Assembly (NCBI RefSeq): GCF_009467805.1
Contig: NZ_WIAY01000002.1
Span: forward strand, 496,001-560,000
DNA length: 64,000 nucleotides
From: Stenotrophomonas nematodicola
GTDB taxonomy: Bacteria > Pseudomonadota > Gammaproteobacteria > Xanthomonadales > Xanthomonadaceae
Direction: 5' to 3'
This document shows, in pieces, positions 1 through 9,246 of the stretch (positions are counted from its first letter, which is position 1; each line of letters begins with the position of its first letter). The notes under the pieces are model-generated. The model was not told where the DNA came from. It searched no databases and worked only from the letters and a program-made list of their open reading frames with translations. Position numbers and translations under genes: made by a program.

Positions 1-883
1 GCTTGGCGGTGGTCAGCGGCGGCCACGACTGGCGCGAGAACGGGCTGTCCTCGAAGCCGGCAATGGACAGGTCGTAGGGCACGTTCATGCCGGCCGACTT
101 GGCCGCCGCCAGCACGCCGGCAGCAATTTCGTCGTTGGAGCCGAAGATCGCGGTGGGCGGCTCGCGCAGCGCCAGCAGACGGCGGGCGCCGCGGAAGCCG
201 TCATCGAAGGTGTAGTCGCCCTGCACCACCAGGTGCTTGTCGATGGTCATGCCGTAATCGCGCAGCGCCGCCTCGTAACCGGCATGGCGCTCGCCGCTGG
301 AGCGGTGCGAGCTGCCGCCCCACAGGAAGCCGATGCGCTGGTGGCCAAGCTGGATCAGATGCTCGGTGATCTCGTAGGCGGCCTCGCGATCGTCGACGAA
401 CACGCAGGCACCGTCTTCCGGGTCGGCGGTGGCGGCAATGATGCGCACCAGCTTGATGCCGCGCGCGGTCAGCGCCGCGACCAGGTCGCGGCGTTCGGAC
501 ATCGGCGCGGTCAGCACCAGCCCGGCCAGACGCGAACGCTGCACCCAGTCGGCCAGTTCCTCGGCCAGCATCGGCGAGCTGGAGTCGCACGGATGGATCT
601 GCAGCCCGAAGCCGGTCTCGCGGCAAGCGGCCAGCACGCCGTTCTGCACGCCGATGATGTGGTACGGGTTGGGGTTGTCGTAGACCAGCCCGACCACCAG
701 CGTGGTGCCGGTGCGCAGGTTGCGCGCGGCGGGATCGGGCTCGTAGTCCAGTTCGGCGATCGCGCGCAGCACGCGTGCCCGCGTGGCCTGCATCACCGAG
801 GGCTCATTGTTGATGACGCGCGAAACGGTCTTCAACGACACCTTGGCCCGTTCGGCGACATCCTTGATGGTCGCTCTGCGCAT
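1..883 (-). CDS. LacI-family transcriptional regulator (C-terminus cut by window edge)
   Basis: Reverse-strand frame open from the left edge to an ATG at 883. The start is chosen because AGGA lies about 7 nt upstream; an in-frame ATG at 917 exists but lacks such a site. The N-terminus reads RRATIKDVAERAKVSLKTVS, a classic LacI helix-turn-helix, followed by a hinge (YEPDPAARNLRT) and a periplasmic-binding-protein-like sugar domain up to the edge. It follows the MFS permease in the same direction with a 42-nt gap, so it probably autoregulates this operon and controls the divergent kinase/receptor genes through the palindromes at 2.27-2.52 kb. The effector is inferred, not shown, to be an amino sugar or its phosphate. 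Confidence 0.93.
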   Translation of the reverse strand, partial: MRRATIKDVAERAKVSLKTVSRVINNEPSVMQATRARVLRAIAELDYEPDPAARNLRTGTTLVVGLVYDNPNPYHIIGVQNGVLAACRETGFGLQIHPCDSSSPMLAEELADWVQRSRLAGLVLTAPMSERRDLVAALTARGIKLVRIIAATADPEDGACVFVDDREAAYEITEHLIQLGHQRIGFLWGGSSHRSSGERHAGYEAALRDYGMTIDKHLVVQGDYTFDDGFRGARRLLALREPPTAIFGSNDEIAAGVLAAAKSAGMNVPYDLSIAGFEDSPFSRQSWPPLTTAK

Positions 884-925
884 GCTCTTGTCCTGCAGGT
901 TCCGTGGAGCGTCCATGATCGCCGA

Positions 926-2218
926 TCACTGGCCGTCGCGGGACAGGCCGACCCGGTGACCCCGGACCGAGTAGAACAGGATGTACAGGTAGCACGGGAT
1001 CATCAGGCCGGCGAACACCCACTGGAAGTCGATATGCTGCTTCAGCACGGCGAACGCCTGCGGGATGATCGCGCCACCGGCGATGGCCATCACCAGCAGC
1101 GCCGAGCCGGTTTCGGTGAAGCGGCCCAGGCCCCGGATGGCCAGCGGGAAGATCGCCGGCCACATCATCGCGTTGGCAAAGCCGAGCGCGGCCACGAAGC
1201 CCACCGACACATAGCCGTGGGTGAGCAGCGCACCGGCGCAGAACACCACGCCCAGCACGGCCGAGATGCTCAGGTAGCGCGACTGCGAAACCAGGTGCGG
1301 AATCAGCGCCAAGCCGACCAGATAGCCCACCAGCATCGCGCCCAGGGTGATCGAGGTGAACATCTTGGTCTGGTCCAGCGGCAGGTCGAAGCCGTGGCCG
1401 TAGGTTCCGATCGCGTCGCCGGCCATCACTTCCACGCCGACATACACGAACAGGCACAGCACACCCAGCCACAGGTGCGGGAACTGGAAGATGCTGGTGC
1501 GCTCGGCCACGCCGGCCGCGCGTGCCGGGGTGGCGTTGGCCTCGGCGGTCTTCAGCTCCGGCAGCGGCGAGAACAGCACACCCACCGCCAGCACCACCAG
1601 CAGCCCGGCCATCGCCATGTACGGCAGCTGGATCTTGGCCGCGAAGTCATTGAGCAGCACCGTTTTGGCTGCCGCATCGGCCACTTTCACCTGCGCATCC
1701 AGGTCGCCGATACCGTGCAGCACCAGGGTGCCGATCAGTACCGGGGCCAGCATGCCGGCGATCTTGTTGCAGATGCCCATCAGGGCGATGCGCCGCGCGG
1801 CCGTCTCGATCGGGCCGAGGATGCTGATGTACGGGTTGACGGCCGTCTGCAGCAGGGCCAGGCCGCTGCCGATGACGAACAGGCCACTGAGCGCGCCGGG
1901 ATACCAGCGCTGCTGCGCGTAGTGGGCAAACACCACCGCGCCGGCCGCCATCACCAGCAGGCTCAGGCTGAGGCCCTTTTTCATGCCGGTGCGCTTGAGG
2001 ATCCACGATGCCGGCAGCGCAAGGAAGAAATAGGACAGGTAGAACACCATCAGCACCAGGAACGCGCCGACTTCGTCCAGCTCGAAGGCCAGTTTGACGA
2101 AGGTGATCAGCGGGCCGTTGAGCCAGGTGAAGAAGCCGATCAGGAAGAACAGCACGCCGATGATCAGGATCGAGGTGACCACGCTGGAACGCGCGGAAGC
2201 AGCAGGCACTGCAGACAT
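926..2218 (-). CDS. FucP/GluP-type MFS sugar permease
   Basis: 430 residues with about 12 hydrophobic segments. The N-terminal part (SILIIGVLFFLIGFFTWLNG, then LNGPLITFVK) is typical of the FucP/GluP/NagP branch of sugar:H+ symporters of the inner membrane. The start at 2218 is preferred over the upstream ATG at 2359 because GCAGGAGCC precedes it and the extra 47 residues look non-coding. It is first in an operon with the LacI regulator. With a TonB receptor and a GH20 hexosaminidase divergently encoded, import of N-acetylglucosamine (NagP-like) is the likely role, but glucose or another hexose cannot be excluded from sequence alone. Confidence 0.88.
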   Translation of the reverse strand: MSAVPAASARSSVVTSILIIGVLFFLIGFFTWLNGPLITFVKLAFELDEVGAFLVLMVFYLSYFFLALPASWILKRTGMKKGLSLSLLVMAAGAVVFAHYAQQRWYPGALSGLFVIGSGLALLQTAVNPYISILGPIETAARRIALMGICNKIAGMLAPVLIGTLVLHGIGDLDAQVKVADAAAKTVLLNDFAAKIQLPYMAMAGLLVVLAVGVLFSPLPELKTAEANATPARAAGVAERTSIFQFPHLWLGVLCLFVYVGVEVMAGDAIGTYGHGFDLPLDQTKMFTSITLGAMLVGYLVGLALIPHLVSQSRYLSISAVLGVVFCAGALLTHGYVSVGFVAALGFANAMMWPAIFPLAIRGLGRFTETGSALLVMAIAGGAIIPQAFAVLKQHIDFQWVFAGLMIPCYLYILFYSVRGHRVGLSRDGQ

Positions 2219-2271
2219 CTGGAAGGCTCCTGCATCGACGGCGCGCAGAGCGGCGTCGGACAAATGGCTGG

Positions 2272-2285
2272 GAACAACGTTGTCA
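2272..2285. promoter_or_regulatory. LacI-type operator-like palindrome 1
   Basis: GAACAACGTTGTCA contains the perfect 10-bp palindrome ACAACGTTGT with the central CG typical of LacI-family operators. It lies 54-67 nt upstream of the MFS start. It shares the core with the site at 2507-2520, which suggests the same regulator binds both. Confidence 0.5.
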
Positions 2286-2445
2286 CATTTATTCGACGTG
2301 CCCGCTGTCTTTGTCAACAACTTGCTGCGGCCCCGCGCTGCCATCCGGTCATGCTGCACCTGCGCAAACCGCTGCGCTGCGCCTGCAGCACCGGCGTGCA
2401 GCGCCGGTTTTCAGCGCGTTTGCGAAAACATGACGGCAGTGCGGT

Positions 2446-2457
2446 GAAAACGTTTTC
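2446..2457. promoter_or_regulatory. LacI/PurR-type palindrome GAAAACGTTTTC
   Basis: A perfect 12-bp palindrome centred on CG, of the general type bound by LacI-family proteins. It lies in the 369-bp gap between the divergent MFS and kinase genes. It has a different sequence from the two ACGTTGTCA-type sites, so it may serve a second regulator or be a weaker site. Confidence 0.45.
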
Positions 2458-2506
2458 GCGCGCAACCGCCCGTTGCAGCGCACCATCGAAAGTCGGAGGT
2501 TATCGT

Positions 2507-2520
2507 TGACATCGTTGTCA
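2507..2520. promoter_or_regulatory. LacI-type operator-like palindrome 2
   Basis: TGACATCGTTGTCA has 5-bp inverted arms (TGACA/TGTCA) around a CG-containing centre and resembles the site at 2272-2285. It lies about 70 nt upstream of the kinase start, a normal place for a repressor site on the rightward operon. Confidence 0.5.
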
Positions 2521-2587
2521 GAACGATTACAGACTCCGCCTCAATCGCCGGGCAGCAGCCTGGCCGTGCGCACCCAAGGGAGTCCGT

Positions 2588-3607
2588 GTGACCGCAGCTG
2601 CCCACTCTGTCCAGGCCCATGCCGCCTCCCCGGCGGTGCCGCCGTTCCTGGCCGCCGACGTGGGCGGGACGCATGTGCGGGTGGCCCGGGTCCAGGCCAG
2701 CCAGGATCCGGACCATCCGGTGCAGCTGCTGGAGTACCGCAAGTTCCGCAACGCCGATTACCCCGGGCTGAGCGCGATCCTGGCCGAGTTCCTGGCCGAC
2801 AGCCCGCGCCCGGCCCACTGCGTGGTCGCCACGGCCGGCTATGCGCGCGACGACGGCACGGTCATCACCGCCAACGTGCCGTGGCCGCTGTCGGCCCGGC
2901 AGATCGAACGTGAGGTCGGCCTGGACCAGGTCTACATCGTCAACGACTTCGAAGCCGTGGCCTATGCCGCCGCACAGGTCGATGCCAGCGGTGTGCTGCA
3001 GCTGACCGGACCGGCCACGGCGCCGCGCGGCCCGACCCTGGTGGTCGGCCCCGGCACGGGACTCGGCGCGGCCGTGTGGATTCCCACCCCGCACGGGGCA
3101 GTGGTGCTGGCGACCGAAGCCGGCCAACCGACCCTGGCCACCACCACCGAACTGGAAATGGCGATCGTGCGGCAGATGCTGCGCGACCGGTCGCACGTGT
3201 CGGTCGAGCAGGCACTGTCCGGCCCGGGTCTGATGAATCTGTACCGCGCGCTGTGCGCGATCAACGGCCAGGCCCCCACGCTGGCCAGTCCGGATGCGAT
3301 CACCGCTGCGGCGATGGCCGGCCAGGACGCGCAGGCGCGCCAGGCGCTGGAGGTGTTCTGCGGGCTGCTCGGCAGCACGATCGGCGACATGGCCCTGCAA
3401 TACGGCGTCACCGGTGGGGTGTACCTGGCCGGCGGCATCCTGCCGCAGATCCGCGAATTCCTGTTGAACAGCAGTTTCGTCGAGCGCTACCTCAACAAGG
3501 GGCCGATGCGCGAAGCGCTGGAACGCATTCCCGTGAAGGTGGTCGAGCACGGGCAGCTGGGCGTCATAGGCGCTGCCAGCTGGTACCTGGGCCGTCAGGA
3601 CGCCTGA
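2588..3607 (+). CDS. Glucokinase-family sugar kinase (possibly N-acetylglucosamine kinase)
   Basis: 339 residues of the bacterial Glk family: phosphate loop DVGGTHVR near residue 24, VGPGTGLG, SGPGLMNLYRA and GGVYLAGGI. GTG start with AAGGGAG about 6 nt upstream. Against E. coli Glk, the sugar-contacting N-D pair (VNDFEA) and the Glu in SVEQ are kept, but the E-G-G-H motif is E177-A-G-Q180, so the sugar-contacting His is Gln. That substitution and the neighbouring GH20 enzyme suggest a substrate other than plain glucose, perhaps GlcNAc; this is inference. It is followed 131 nt later by the TonB receptor in the same direction. Confidence 0.88.
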   Translation: MTAAAHSVQAHAASPAVPPFLAADVGGTHVRVARVQASQDPDHPVQLLEYRKFRNADYPGLSAILAEFLADSPRPAHCVVATAGYARDDGTVITANVPWPLSARQIEREVGLDQVYIVNDFEAVAYAAAQVDASGVLQLTGPATAPRGPTLVVGPGTGLGAAVWIPTPHGAVVLATEAGQPTLATTTELEMAIVRQMLRDRSHVSVEQALSGPGLMNLYRALCAINGQAPTLASPDAITAAAMAGQDAQARQALEVFCGLLGSTIGDMALQYGVTGGVYLAGGILPQIREFLLNSSFVERYLNKGPMREALERIPVKVVEHGQLGVIGAASWYLGRQDA

Positions 3608-3738
3608 GCGGGCGCACCGGACAACGCAACACGCAGTACGTGGCAGAGAAAGACGCGCACCGGCAACGGGCGCCCGGCAAGGTCGAACCAACCGCACGCC
3701 GTCGCTGGCGAACCATCGGATTGATGAGGAGAGACATC

Positions 3739-6360
3739 ATGAACCACCGCAAGAGTCTGCTTTCGGCAGCCATTTTCAGCTGTCTTGCCTTCAGCGCCCA
3801 CGCGCAGCAGACGCCCCAGGACCTGGACACCGTGCAGGTCGTGGGCATCCGCGCCAGCCTGGAGAAGTCGCTGGACACCAAGCGCAACAACGTCGGTGTC
3901 TCCGAAGCGATCACCGCCGAGGACATCGGCAAGTTCCCGAGCACCAACGTCGCCGAGGCGCTGTCGCAGATCCCCGGCGTCACCCTCGACCGTCGTTTCG
4001 GCCAGGGTGAGCGCGTCAGCATCGACGGCACCGATCCCAGCCTCAATCTGACCTTCCTGGACAACCACCCGGTCGCCCAGGCGATCTGGCTGTACGGCGA
4101 GCAGCCCAACCGTGGCTTCGACTACACCCTGCTCTCGCCGCAGATCCTGGGCCGTGCGGAAATCATCAAGTCGTCCGAAGCGCGCCTGACCGAAGGCAGC
4201 CTGGGCGGCACGGTGCTGATGCACAGCCGCAAGCCGCTGGACCTCAAGCAGAACGAAGTGGCTGCCTCGATCGGCTACAGCTACAGCCAGCAGGCCAGCG
4301 AAGGCAAGCCGAATGCGTCGGCGCTGTACAGCTGGAAGAACGATGAGGAAACCTTCGGCATCGCCGTGTCGGCCCAGCACTACGAAGAAGCCGTGGACCG
4401 CCAGGGCATCGAAGTGTTCGGTTATGCCAAGGCCTCCACTTTCACCAATGCCACCGGCGTGGCCGGTGACGTGGACGTGCCCAACTCGATCAACGCCGCG
4501 TGGTTCCAGCAGGAACGCAAGCGCGACAGCGCCGTGGTCAACCTGCAGTTCAAGCCGACCGATGCGCTCGAGTTCAATCTGAGCGGCCTGTACATCAAGG
4601 AGAGCTTCGACAACTACAACCAGTCGATGTACTCGTTCCTGACCTGGAATCCGGGCACCGTCGGTGCGGTGGACCAGCTTGGCGGCGTGCGCAACGGCGT
4701 GGCCACCAGCGGCCACTCCAACGCCAGCGCCACCGCCAACAGCGGCACGGTGATCTACGACAACAACGTGCGCGAATCGGAAGTCACCACCAAGGGCCTT
4801 GACCTGCGTGGCGCCTGGAAGGGCGAGCGCTGGGGCGTGAGTGGCCAGGCCGGCCAGAGCAAGTCGGAAAACAAGGATCTGGCACAGTACTTCATCGAGC
4901 CGTTCTACAACGGTGCGTACAGCTGGAACATCAACGACGGCCTGAAGTTCGACAACCCGACCGACGCGCGCGATCCGGCCAAGTGGAACTCCGCCGGTGG
5001 CTGGTTCGGCAACAACGGCGTCTTCTCCACCGAGAGCAAGGACAGCTACGCCCAGCTGGATTTCAACGTCCAGTTCGACAGCATCTTCAACCAGCTGCAG
5101 TTCGGCGTGCGTCACGGCAAGCATGACGAAGACTTCAAGCTCAACGTCTACGGCGGCGTCCGTCCGGGCAGCCTGGCCGACGTCGGCACCATCGGGCTGA
5201 CCGACATCCAGGGCTTCGGCGACGACCAGTCGCGCCACATCCAGGCCGGCCGCAACAACGTGCTGAACTGGGTCAAGGGCAGCCCGCTGGACTTTGCCAA
5301 CCCGGATCCGTCCAGCTACCTCAACAACAGCTGGGCCCTGCAGCAGACCAACAACGCCGCCTATGCACAGTTGAACTTCTCCAACGGCCCGCTGCGCGGC
5401 AACGTCGGCGTGCGCTACGTCGATTCCAAGACCAAGGGCAGCGGCTTCGTCTACGGCGGCACACCGACCCTGGACGACCTGGACAGCAAGTGGCAGACCC
5501 GGACCAAGTCCGAAGACTTCATCCTGCCGTCGCTGAGCCTGGCCTGGGATACCGACAGCGACTGGGTGTTCCGCTTCGCTGCCGCCAAGGTGATCGCCTG
5601 GGCGCCGTACAACCAGATGGTCAACAACACCTTCCTCAACGACACCCAGCTCACCGGCAGCGGCGGCAACGCCAATCTGTCGCCGTATGAGTCGTGGAAC
5701 TACAACCTGTCGGCCGAGTATTACTTCGCCCCGCAGTCGGTGGTCGCATGGTCGGTGTTCTACAAGAAGATCGACAACTACATCGACACCTCGGCCACCA
5801 TCGAGCGTCAGTACAACTCGATCCGCGATACCTCGCCGGCCAACTGGGCCAACATCGTGGGCACCAACGGCTGCGCGGCTGATGGCTACTGCGACTACAG
5901 CATCCAGCGTCCGCGCAACGCCGGCAGCGGCCACGTCAAGGGCTTCAATATCAGCTTCCAGCAGCCCTTCGGTGAAAGCGGCTTCGGCCTGACCGCCAAT
6001 TACACCTACGCCAACGGTGAGAACAACACCGGTGATCCGCTGCCGTACCAGTCGCGCAATGCGGTGGCCTTCAGCCCGTACTACGAGAAGGGCCCGATCA
6101 ACGCGCGCCTGACCTACAACTGGCGCTCGCATTACCTGGCCGGCGGCTACGTGGCCGGTGCCGCCCCCGCCAGCGTGGACGACTACGCCGAACTGGGTGC
6201 GAGCGTCGGCTACACCTTCAACGAGAACTGGTCGCTCAACATCGACGCACAGAACCTGCTGGATGAAACCTACTTCCAGTACCTGGGCGACAAGGAGCAT
6301 CTGGCCGGCAAGTACAAGAGCGGCCGCCGCTACATGGCCACCCTGCACTTCAAGTTCTGA
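3739..6360 (+). CDS. TonB-dependent outer-membrane receptor
   Basis: 873 residues. The ATG at 3739 is preceded by GAGGAGAGAC. A signal peptide (NHRKSLLSAAIFSCLAFSAHA) is followed by a TonB-box-like LDTVQVVG, a plug domain (ITAEDIGKFPSTNVAEALSQ, then IPGVTLDRR) and a long beta-barrel ending in Phe (ATLHFKF), as in outer-membrane porins. It belongs to the large xanthomonad/caulobacter family of carbohydrate receptors. In this locus it probably takes up chito-oligosaccharides or other GlcNAc-containing glycans for the GH20 enzyme, kinase and permease. A strong terminator follows it. Confidence 0.93.
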   Translation: MNHRKSLLSAAIFSCLAFSAHAQQTPQDLDTVQVVGIRASLEKSLDTKRNNVGVSEAITAEDIGKFPSTNVAEALSQIPGVTLDRRFGQGERVSIDGTDPSLNLTFLDNHPVAQAIWLYGEQPNRGFDYTLLSPQILGRAEIIKSSEARLTEGSLGGTVLMHSRKPLDLKQNEVAASIGYSYSQQASEGKPNASALYSWKNDEETFGIAVSAQHYEEAVDRQGIEVFGYAKASTFTNATGVAGDVDVPNSINAAWFQQERKRDSAVVNLQFKPTDALEFNLSGLYIKESFDNYNQSMYSFLTWNPGTVGAVDQLGGVRNGVATSGHSNASATANSGTVIYDNNVRESEVTTKGLDLRGAWKGERWGVSGQAGQSKSENKDLAQYFIEPFYNGAYSWNINDGLKFDNPTDARDPAKWNSAGGWFGNNGVFSTESKDSYAQLDFNVQFDSIFNQLQFGVRHGKHDEDFKLNVYGGVRPGSLADVGTIGLTDIQGFGDDQSRHIQAGRNNVLNWVKGSPLDFANPDPSSYLNNSWALQQTNNAAYAQLNFSNGPLRGNVGVRYVDSKTKGSGFVYGGTPTLDDLDSKWQTRTKSEDFILPSLSLAWDTDSDWVFRFAAAKVIAWAPYNQMVNNTFLNDTQLTGSGGNANLSPYESWNYNLSAEYYFAPQSVVAWSVFYKKIDNYIDTSATIERQYNSIRDTSPANWANIVGTNGCAADGYCDYSIQRPRNAGSGHVKGFNISFQQPFGESGFGLTANYTYANGENNTGDPLPYQSRNAVAFSPYYEKGPINARLTYNWRSHYLAGGYVAGAAPASVDDYAELGASVGYTFNENWSLNIDAQNLLDETYFQYLGDKEHLAGKYKSGRRYMATLHFKF

Positions 6361-6391
6361 TTCCCGACGCAGTACGCTGAACGCCTGAACG

Positions 6392-6419
6392 ACGGGCCCG
6401 GACCTCCGGGCCCGTTTTT
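6392..6419 (+). terminator. Rho-independent terminator after the TonB receptor
   Basis: An 11-bp GC-rich stem (arms 6392-6402 and 6405-6415, core CGGGCCCGG) is followed by TTTTT. It separates the kinase-receptor transcript from the GH20 gene that starts 38 nt later. Confidence 0.85.
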
Positions 6420-6456
6420 ACAGGTGGACCCCGATTCGCTACAAAGGAATGACCCG

Positions 6457-8793
6457 ATGCTCACCCGCACCCGTCGTACCTCGCTGTCGCTGCTGACGTT
6501 CGCGCTGGCTGCTTCCCTCGCACCGCTGGCCCAGGCCGCCGATGCCCTGGCACCCGATGGCCCGCGCGCTCTGCCCGGTTCGCTGCCGCTGATGCCCGTG
6601 CCAGCCAGGGTCGAACGCATCGACGGTGCCGGTTACACCGTCACCGCCACGACGCCGGTCCATGCCGAGGGCGATGCCGCGCGGCGCGTCGCGGGGCAGT
6701 TCACCACCCTGCTGCGCGACAGCGGTGGCCCGGCGCTGCAGGTGCAGGCGGGCCGCGGCAAGGAGGGCGTGCGCTTCGTGCTCGACAAGGCGCTCAAGAC
6801 CGGCGCGGAAGGCTATCAGCTGCGCACCGGCAGCACCGGCGTGACCGTGCAGGCCGCCACCGAAGCAGGCCTGTTCTACGGTGCGGCGACCCTGTCACAG
6901 CTGGCTACCACGGGCGCGGGTGGCACTGTGCCGGCGCTGCGCATCGACGATGCCCCGCGCTTCAGCTGGCGCGGGCTGATGCTCGATTCGGCACGCCACT
7001 TCCAGAGCCTGGACGAGATCAAGCGCGTGCTCGACGCGATGGCCGAACAGAAGCTCAACACCTTCCACTGGCATCTCACCGACGACCAGGGCTGGCGCAT
7101 GGAAATCAAGCGCTACCCGAAGCTGACCGGGGTCGGCAGTTGCCGCATTCCTGCCGGCGACGGCGGCCGCGATCCGGCCACCGGCGCGCCGCGCCCGTAC
7201 TGCGGGTTCTACACCCAGGACCAGATCCGCGAGGTCATCGCCTATGCGGCCGCGCGCCACATCCAGGTGATTCCGGAAATCGACGTGCCCGGCCATGCCA
7301 CCGCCGCGATTGCCGCGTACCCCGAACTGGGCACGCTGGATACCCCGCTCACGCCACTGAGCGAATGGGGCGTGTTCCCGAACCTGTTCAACACCGAGGA
7401 AAGCACGTTCCGATTCCTGGAGAACGTGCTGGAGGAAGTGATCGCGCTTTTCCCCGCCAAGTACGTGCATGTGGGCGGCGATGAAGCGGTCAAGGACCAG
7501 TGGAAAGCCTCGGCCCGGGTGCAGGCCCGCATGCGCGCGCTTGGCGTGGGCGACGAGATGGAGATGCAGAGCCATCTGATCAAGCGCCTGGAGAAGTACC
7601 TGGAACAGCACGACCGCCGCCTGATCGGCTGGGACGAGATCCTCGAAGGCGGCCTGCCGCCGGAGGCCACGGTGATGTCGTGGCGCGGCACCGAGGGGGG
7701 CCTGAAGGCCGCCAGCGAAGGGCATGACGTGATCATGTCGCCGGTCACCGACATGTACATGGACTACCTGCAGACCACCTCGGACAACGAACCGCCGGGC
7801 CGCCCGCTGACCACGCCGCTGGCGCGCGTGTACGGCTTCGAGCCGGTCCCCGACGCGCTGGCGCGCGACAAGCAGCAGCACATCCTCGGCCTGCAGGCCA
7901 ACATGTTCACCGAGCACACGCGCAGCTACGCGCGCCTGCAGCACAACCTGTTCCCGCGGTTGGCCGCCGTGGCCGAAACCGGCTGGTCGCCGCGTGAACG
8001 CCGCGACTACGGCGACTTCCTCGCACGTCTGCCGACCCAGCTGCAACGCTGGCAGGCGATGGGGATCGCCTACGCGCAGACCCCGTTCGAGGTGGAACTG
8101 GACACCCGCGACGACCGCAAGGCCGGCACCGCCACACTCACGCTGCGCAATCCGCTGGGCTACGAGATCCGCTACAGCACCGATGGCAGCGCGGTCACGC
8201 CACAGTCGCCGCGCTACAGCACGCCCCTGCAGCAGCCGCTGCCGGTCGCGCTGCAGGCGGCCGCCTTCTTCGACGGCAAGGCGCTGGCCCGTGCGGCCAG
8301 CCGCTTCGATATCACCGCCGCCTCGCTGCTCAGCCGCACCGATGAGCACCTGGCGCTGTGCCCGGGCGAAGGCAAGCTGCTGCTGCGGCTGGAAGACGAC
8401 GGCCCGGCCGACGGCGCGCGGGCGATCTTCAACGTCAACATCTTCAATCCCTGCTGGTTCTGGCAGGACGCGGACCTGGACGGCATCGCGCGCCTGCGCG
8501 TGCGTGCCGGCCAGATTCCGTACTACTTCCAGCTTGCCCACGACGAGCCGCAGCGCCGATTCAGCCCTGCACGCAGCGCGCACGGCGAGATGGACATCCT
8601 CAACGGCCAGTGCGATGGCGCCCCGCTGGCGACCGTGCCGCTGCCCGCCGTACCGGGCAAGGACGGCTTCATCACTCTGGAGGCCGCGCTGCCGCGTTCG
8701 CTCAAGGGCACGCAGAACCTGTGCGTGCGCTTCGCCGGCGACACCCGGCCGACGATGTGGGTACTGGACGAACTGACCCTGCTGCCGAAGTAG
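6457..8793 (+). CDS. Beta-N-acetylhexosaminidase, GH20 family
   Basis: 778 residues, exported: the signal peptide ends around APLAQA. The start at 6457 is chosen over an upstream frame opening because the signal peptide begins there and AAGGA precedes it. An N-terminal GH20b domain (about 50-155) is followed by the TIM barrel with HWHLTDDQGWRMEIKRYP and the catalytic Asp342-Glu343 pair in HVGGDEA. After the barrel comes an Ig-like chitobiase C-terminal segment and a further C-terminal domain of about 150 residues. The enzyme removes terminal GlcNAc/GalNAc from glycans in the periplasm or at the surface, feeding the sugar locus upstream. Its TAG stop starts a GTAG tetranucleotide shortly before a REP hairpin. 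Confidence 0.93.
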   Translation: MLTRTRRTSLSLLTFALAASLAPLAQAADALAPDGPRALPGSLPLMPVPARVERIDGAGYTVTATTPVHAEGDAARRVAGQFTTLLRDSGGPALQVQAGRGKEGVRFVLDKALKTGAEGYQLRTGSTGVTVQAATEAGLFYGAATLSQLATTGAGGTVPALRIDDAPRFSWRGLMLDSARHFQSLDEIKRVLDAMAEQKLNTFHWHLTDDQGWRMEIKRYPKLTGVGSCRIPAGDGGRDPATGAPRPYCGFYTQDQIREVIAYAAARHIQVIPEIDVPGHATAAIAAYPELGTLDTPLTPLSEWGVFPNLFNTEESTFRFLENVLEEVIALFPAKYVHVGGDEAVKDQWKASARVQARMRALGVGDEMEMQSHLIKRLEKYLEQHDRRLIGWDEILEGGLPPEATVMSWRGTEGGLKAASEGHDVIMSPVTDMYMDYLQTTSDNEPPGRPLTTPLARVYGFEPVPDALARDKQQHILGLQANMFTEHTRSYARLQHNLFPRLAAVAETGWSPRERRDYGDFLARLPTQLQRWQAMGIAYAQTPFEVELDTRDDRKAGTATLTLRNPLGYEIRYSTDGSAVTPQSPRYSTPLQQPLPVALQAAAFFDGKALARAASRFDITAASLLSRTDEHLALCPGEGKLLLRLEDDGPADGARAIFNVNIFNPCWFWQDADLDGIARLRVRAGQIPYYFQLAHDEPQRRFSPARSAHGEMDILNGQCDGAPLATVPLPAVPGKDGFITLEAALPRSLKGTQNLCVRFAGDTRPTMWVLDELTLLPK

Positions 8794-8812
8794 GGTTCAC
8801 CCCAAAGGGGCC

Positions 8813-8833
8813 GTGCCGGCCGCTGGCCGGCAC
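8813..8833 (+). repeat. SMAG/REP-type palindrome
   Basis: Perfect inverted repeat: GTGCCGGCC, GCT loop, GGCCGGCAC. It lies between the convergent GH20 and VanZ genes, where it may also act as a transcript-end hairpin. Confidence 0.8.
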
Positions 8834-8855
8834 GACCTGCGATGGGTGCGGTGGC

Positions 8856-9245
8856 TTACCCGCGCAGGCGGACCAGCAGATCGCGCAGCGGGGTGAACGC
8901 GAGCGACATACCGGCCAACACGCCAAGACTGTTGGCCAGCGCATCCATCGGGTCGGCCATGCGGTCGCGGGTCAATGCACCCTGCGCGACTTCAATGCCG
9001 CTGCCCAGGCCAACCAGGCCCACCGCTGCCCATGCCAGTGGCGCACGTGGCCGGTAGATCTGGACCGCCGCCGAAGCCAGCAGGAAATACGCCAGGAAGT
9101 GCTCGACCTTGTCGCTGTTCTCCGGCAACGCCAACGGCGGTGGCGGGATCAGGCAGACAGTGACCGTGACCAGGATCGCCAGCCACCACAGCGCCAGCCA
9201 CACCCGCGGCCAGCGCAATGGCTTCAACACGACGATGCCTGCCAC
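8856..9245 (-). CDS. VanZ-like membrane protein
   Basis: 129 residues with about four hydrophobic segments. The motif DKVEHFLAYFLLA is the conserved VanZ-family segment, and a second acidic/Asn-containing motif follows (DPMDALANSLGVLAG). The start abuts the stop of the upstream methyltransferase gene, so the two are co-transcribed. The molecular function of stand-alone VanZ proteins is not established; teicoplanin resistance should not be assumed. Confidence 0.8.
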   Translation of the reverse strand: MAGIVVLKPLRWPRVWLALWWLAILVTVTVCLIPPPPLALPENSDKVEHFLAYFLLASAAVQIYRPRAPLAWAAVGLVGLGSGIEVAQGALTRDRMADPMDALANSLGVLAGMSLAFTPLRDLLVRLRG

Positions 9246-9246
9246 C

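Noticed and set aside
233..2509. 758-codon open frame on the plus strand
   Set aside because: It is antisense to the LacI regulator and MFS permease, is His/Gln/Arg-rich and has no family motif. Long antisense frames are expected at this GC content.
3595..6348. 917-codon frame antisense to the TonB receptor
   Set aside because: Shadow of a confidently identified receptor; composition is Val/Ala/Gly-rich and motif-free.
8856..9245. Glycopeptide resistance determinant from the VanZ similarity
   Set aside because: No vanHAX genes nearby; VanZ-like membrane proteins are widespread and mostly unrelated to resistance.
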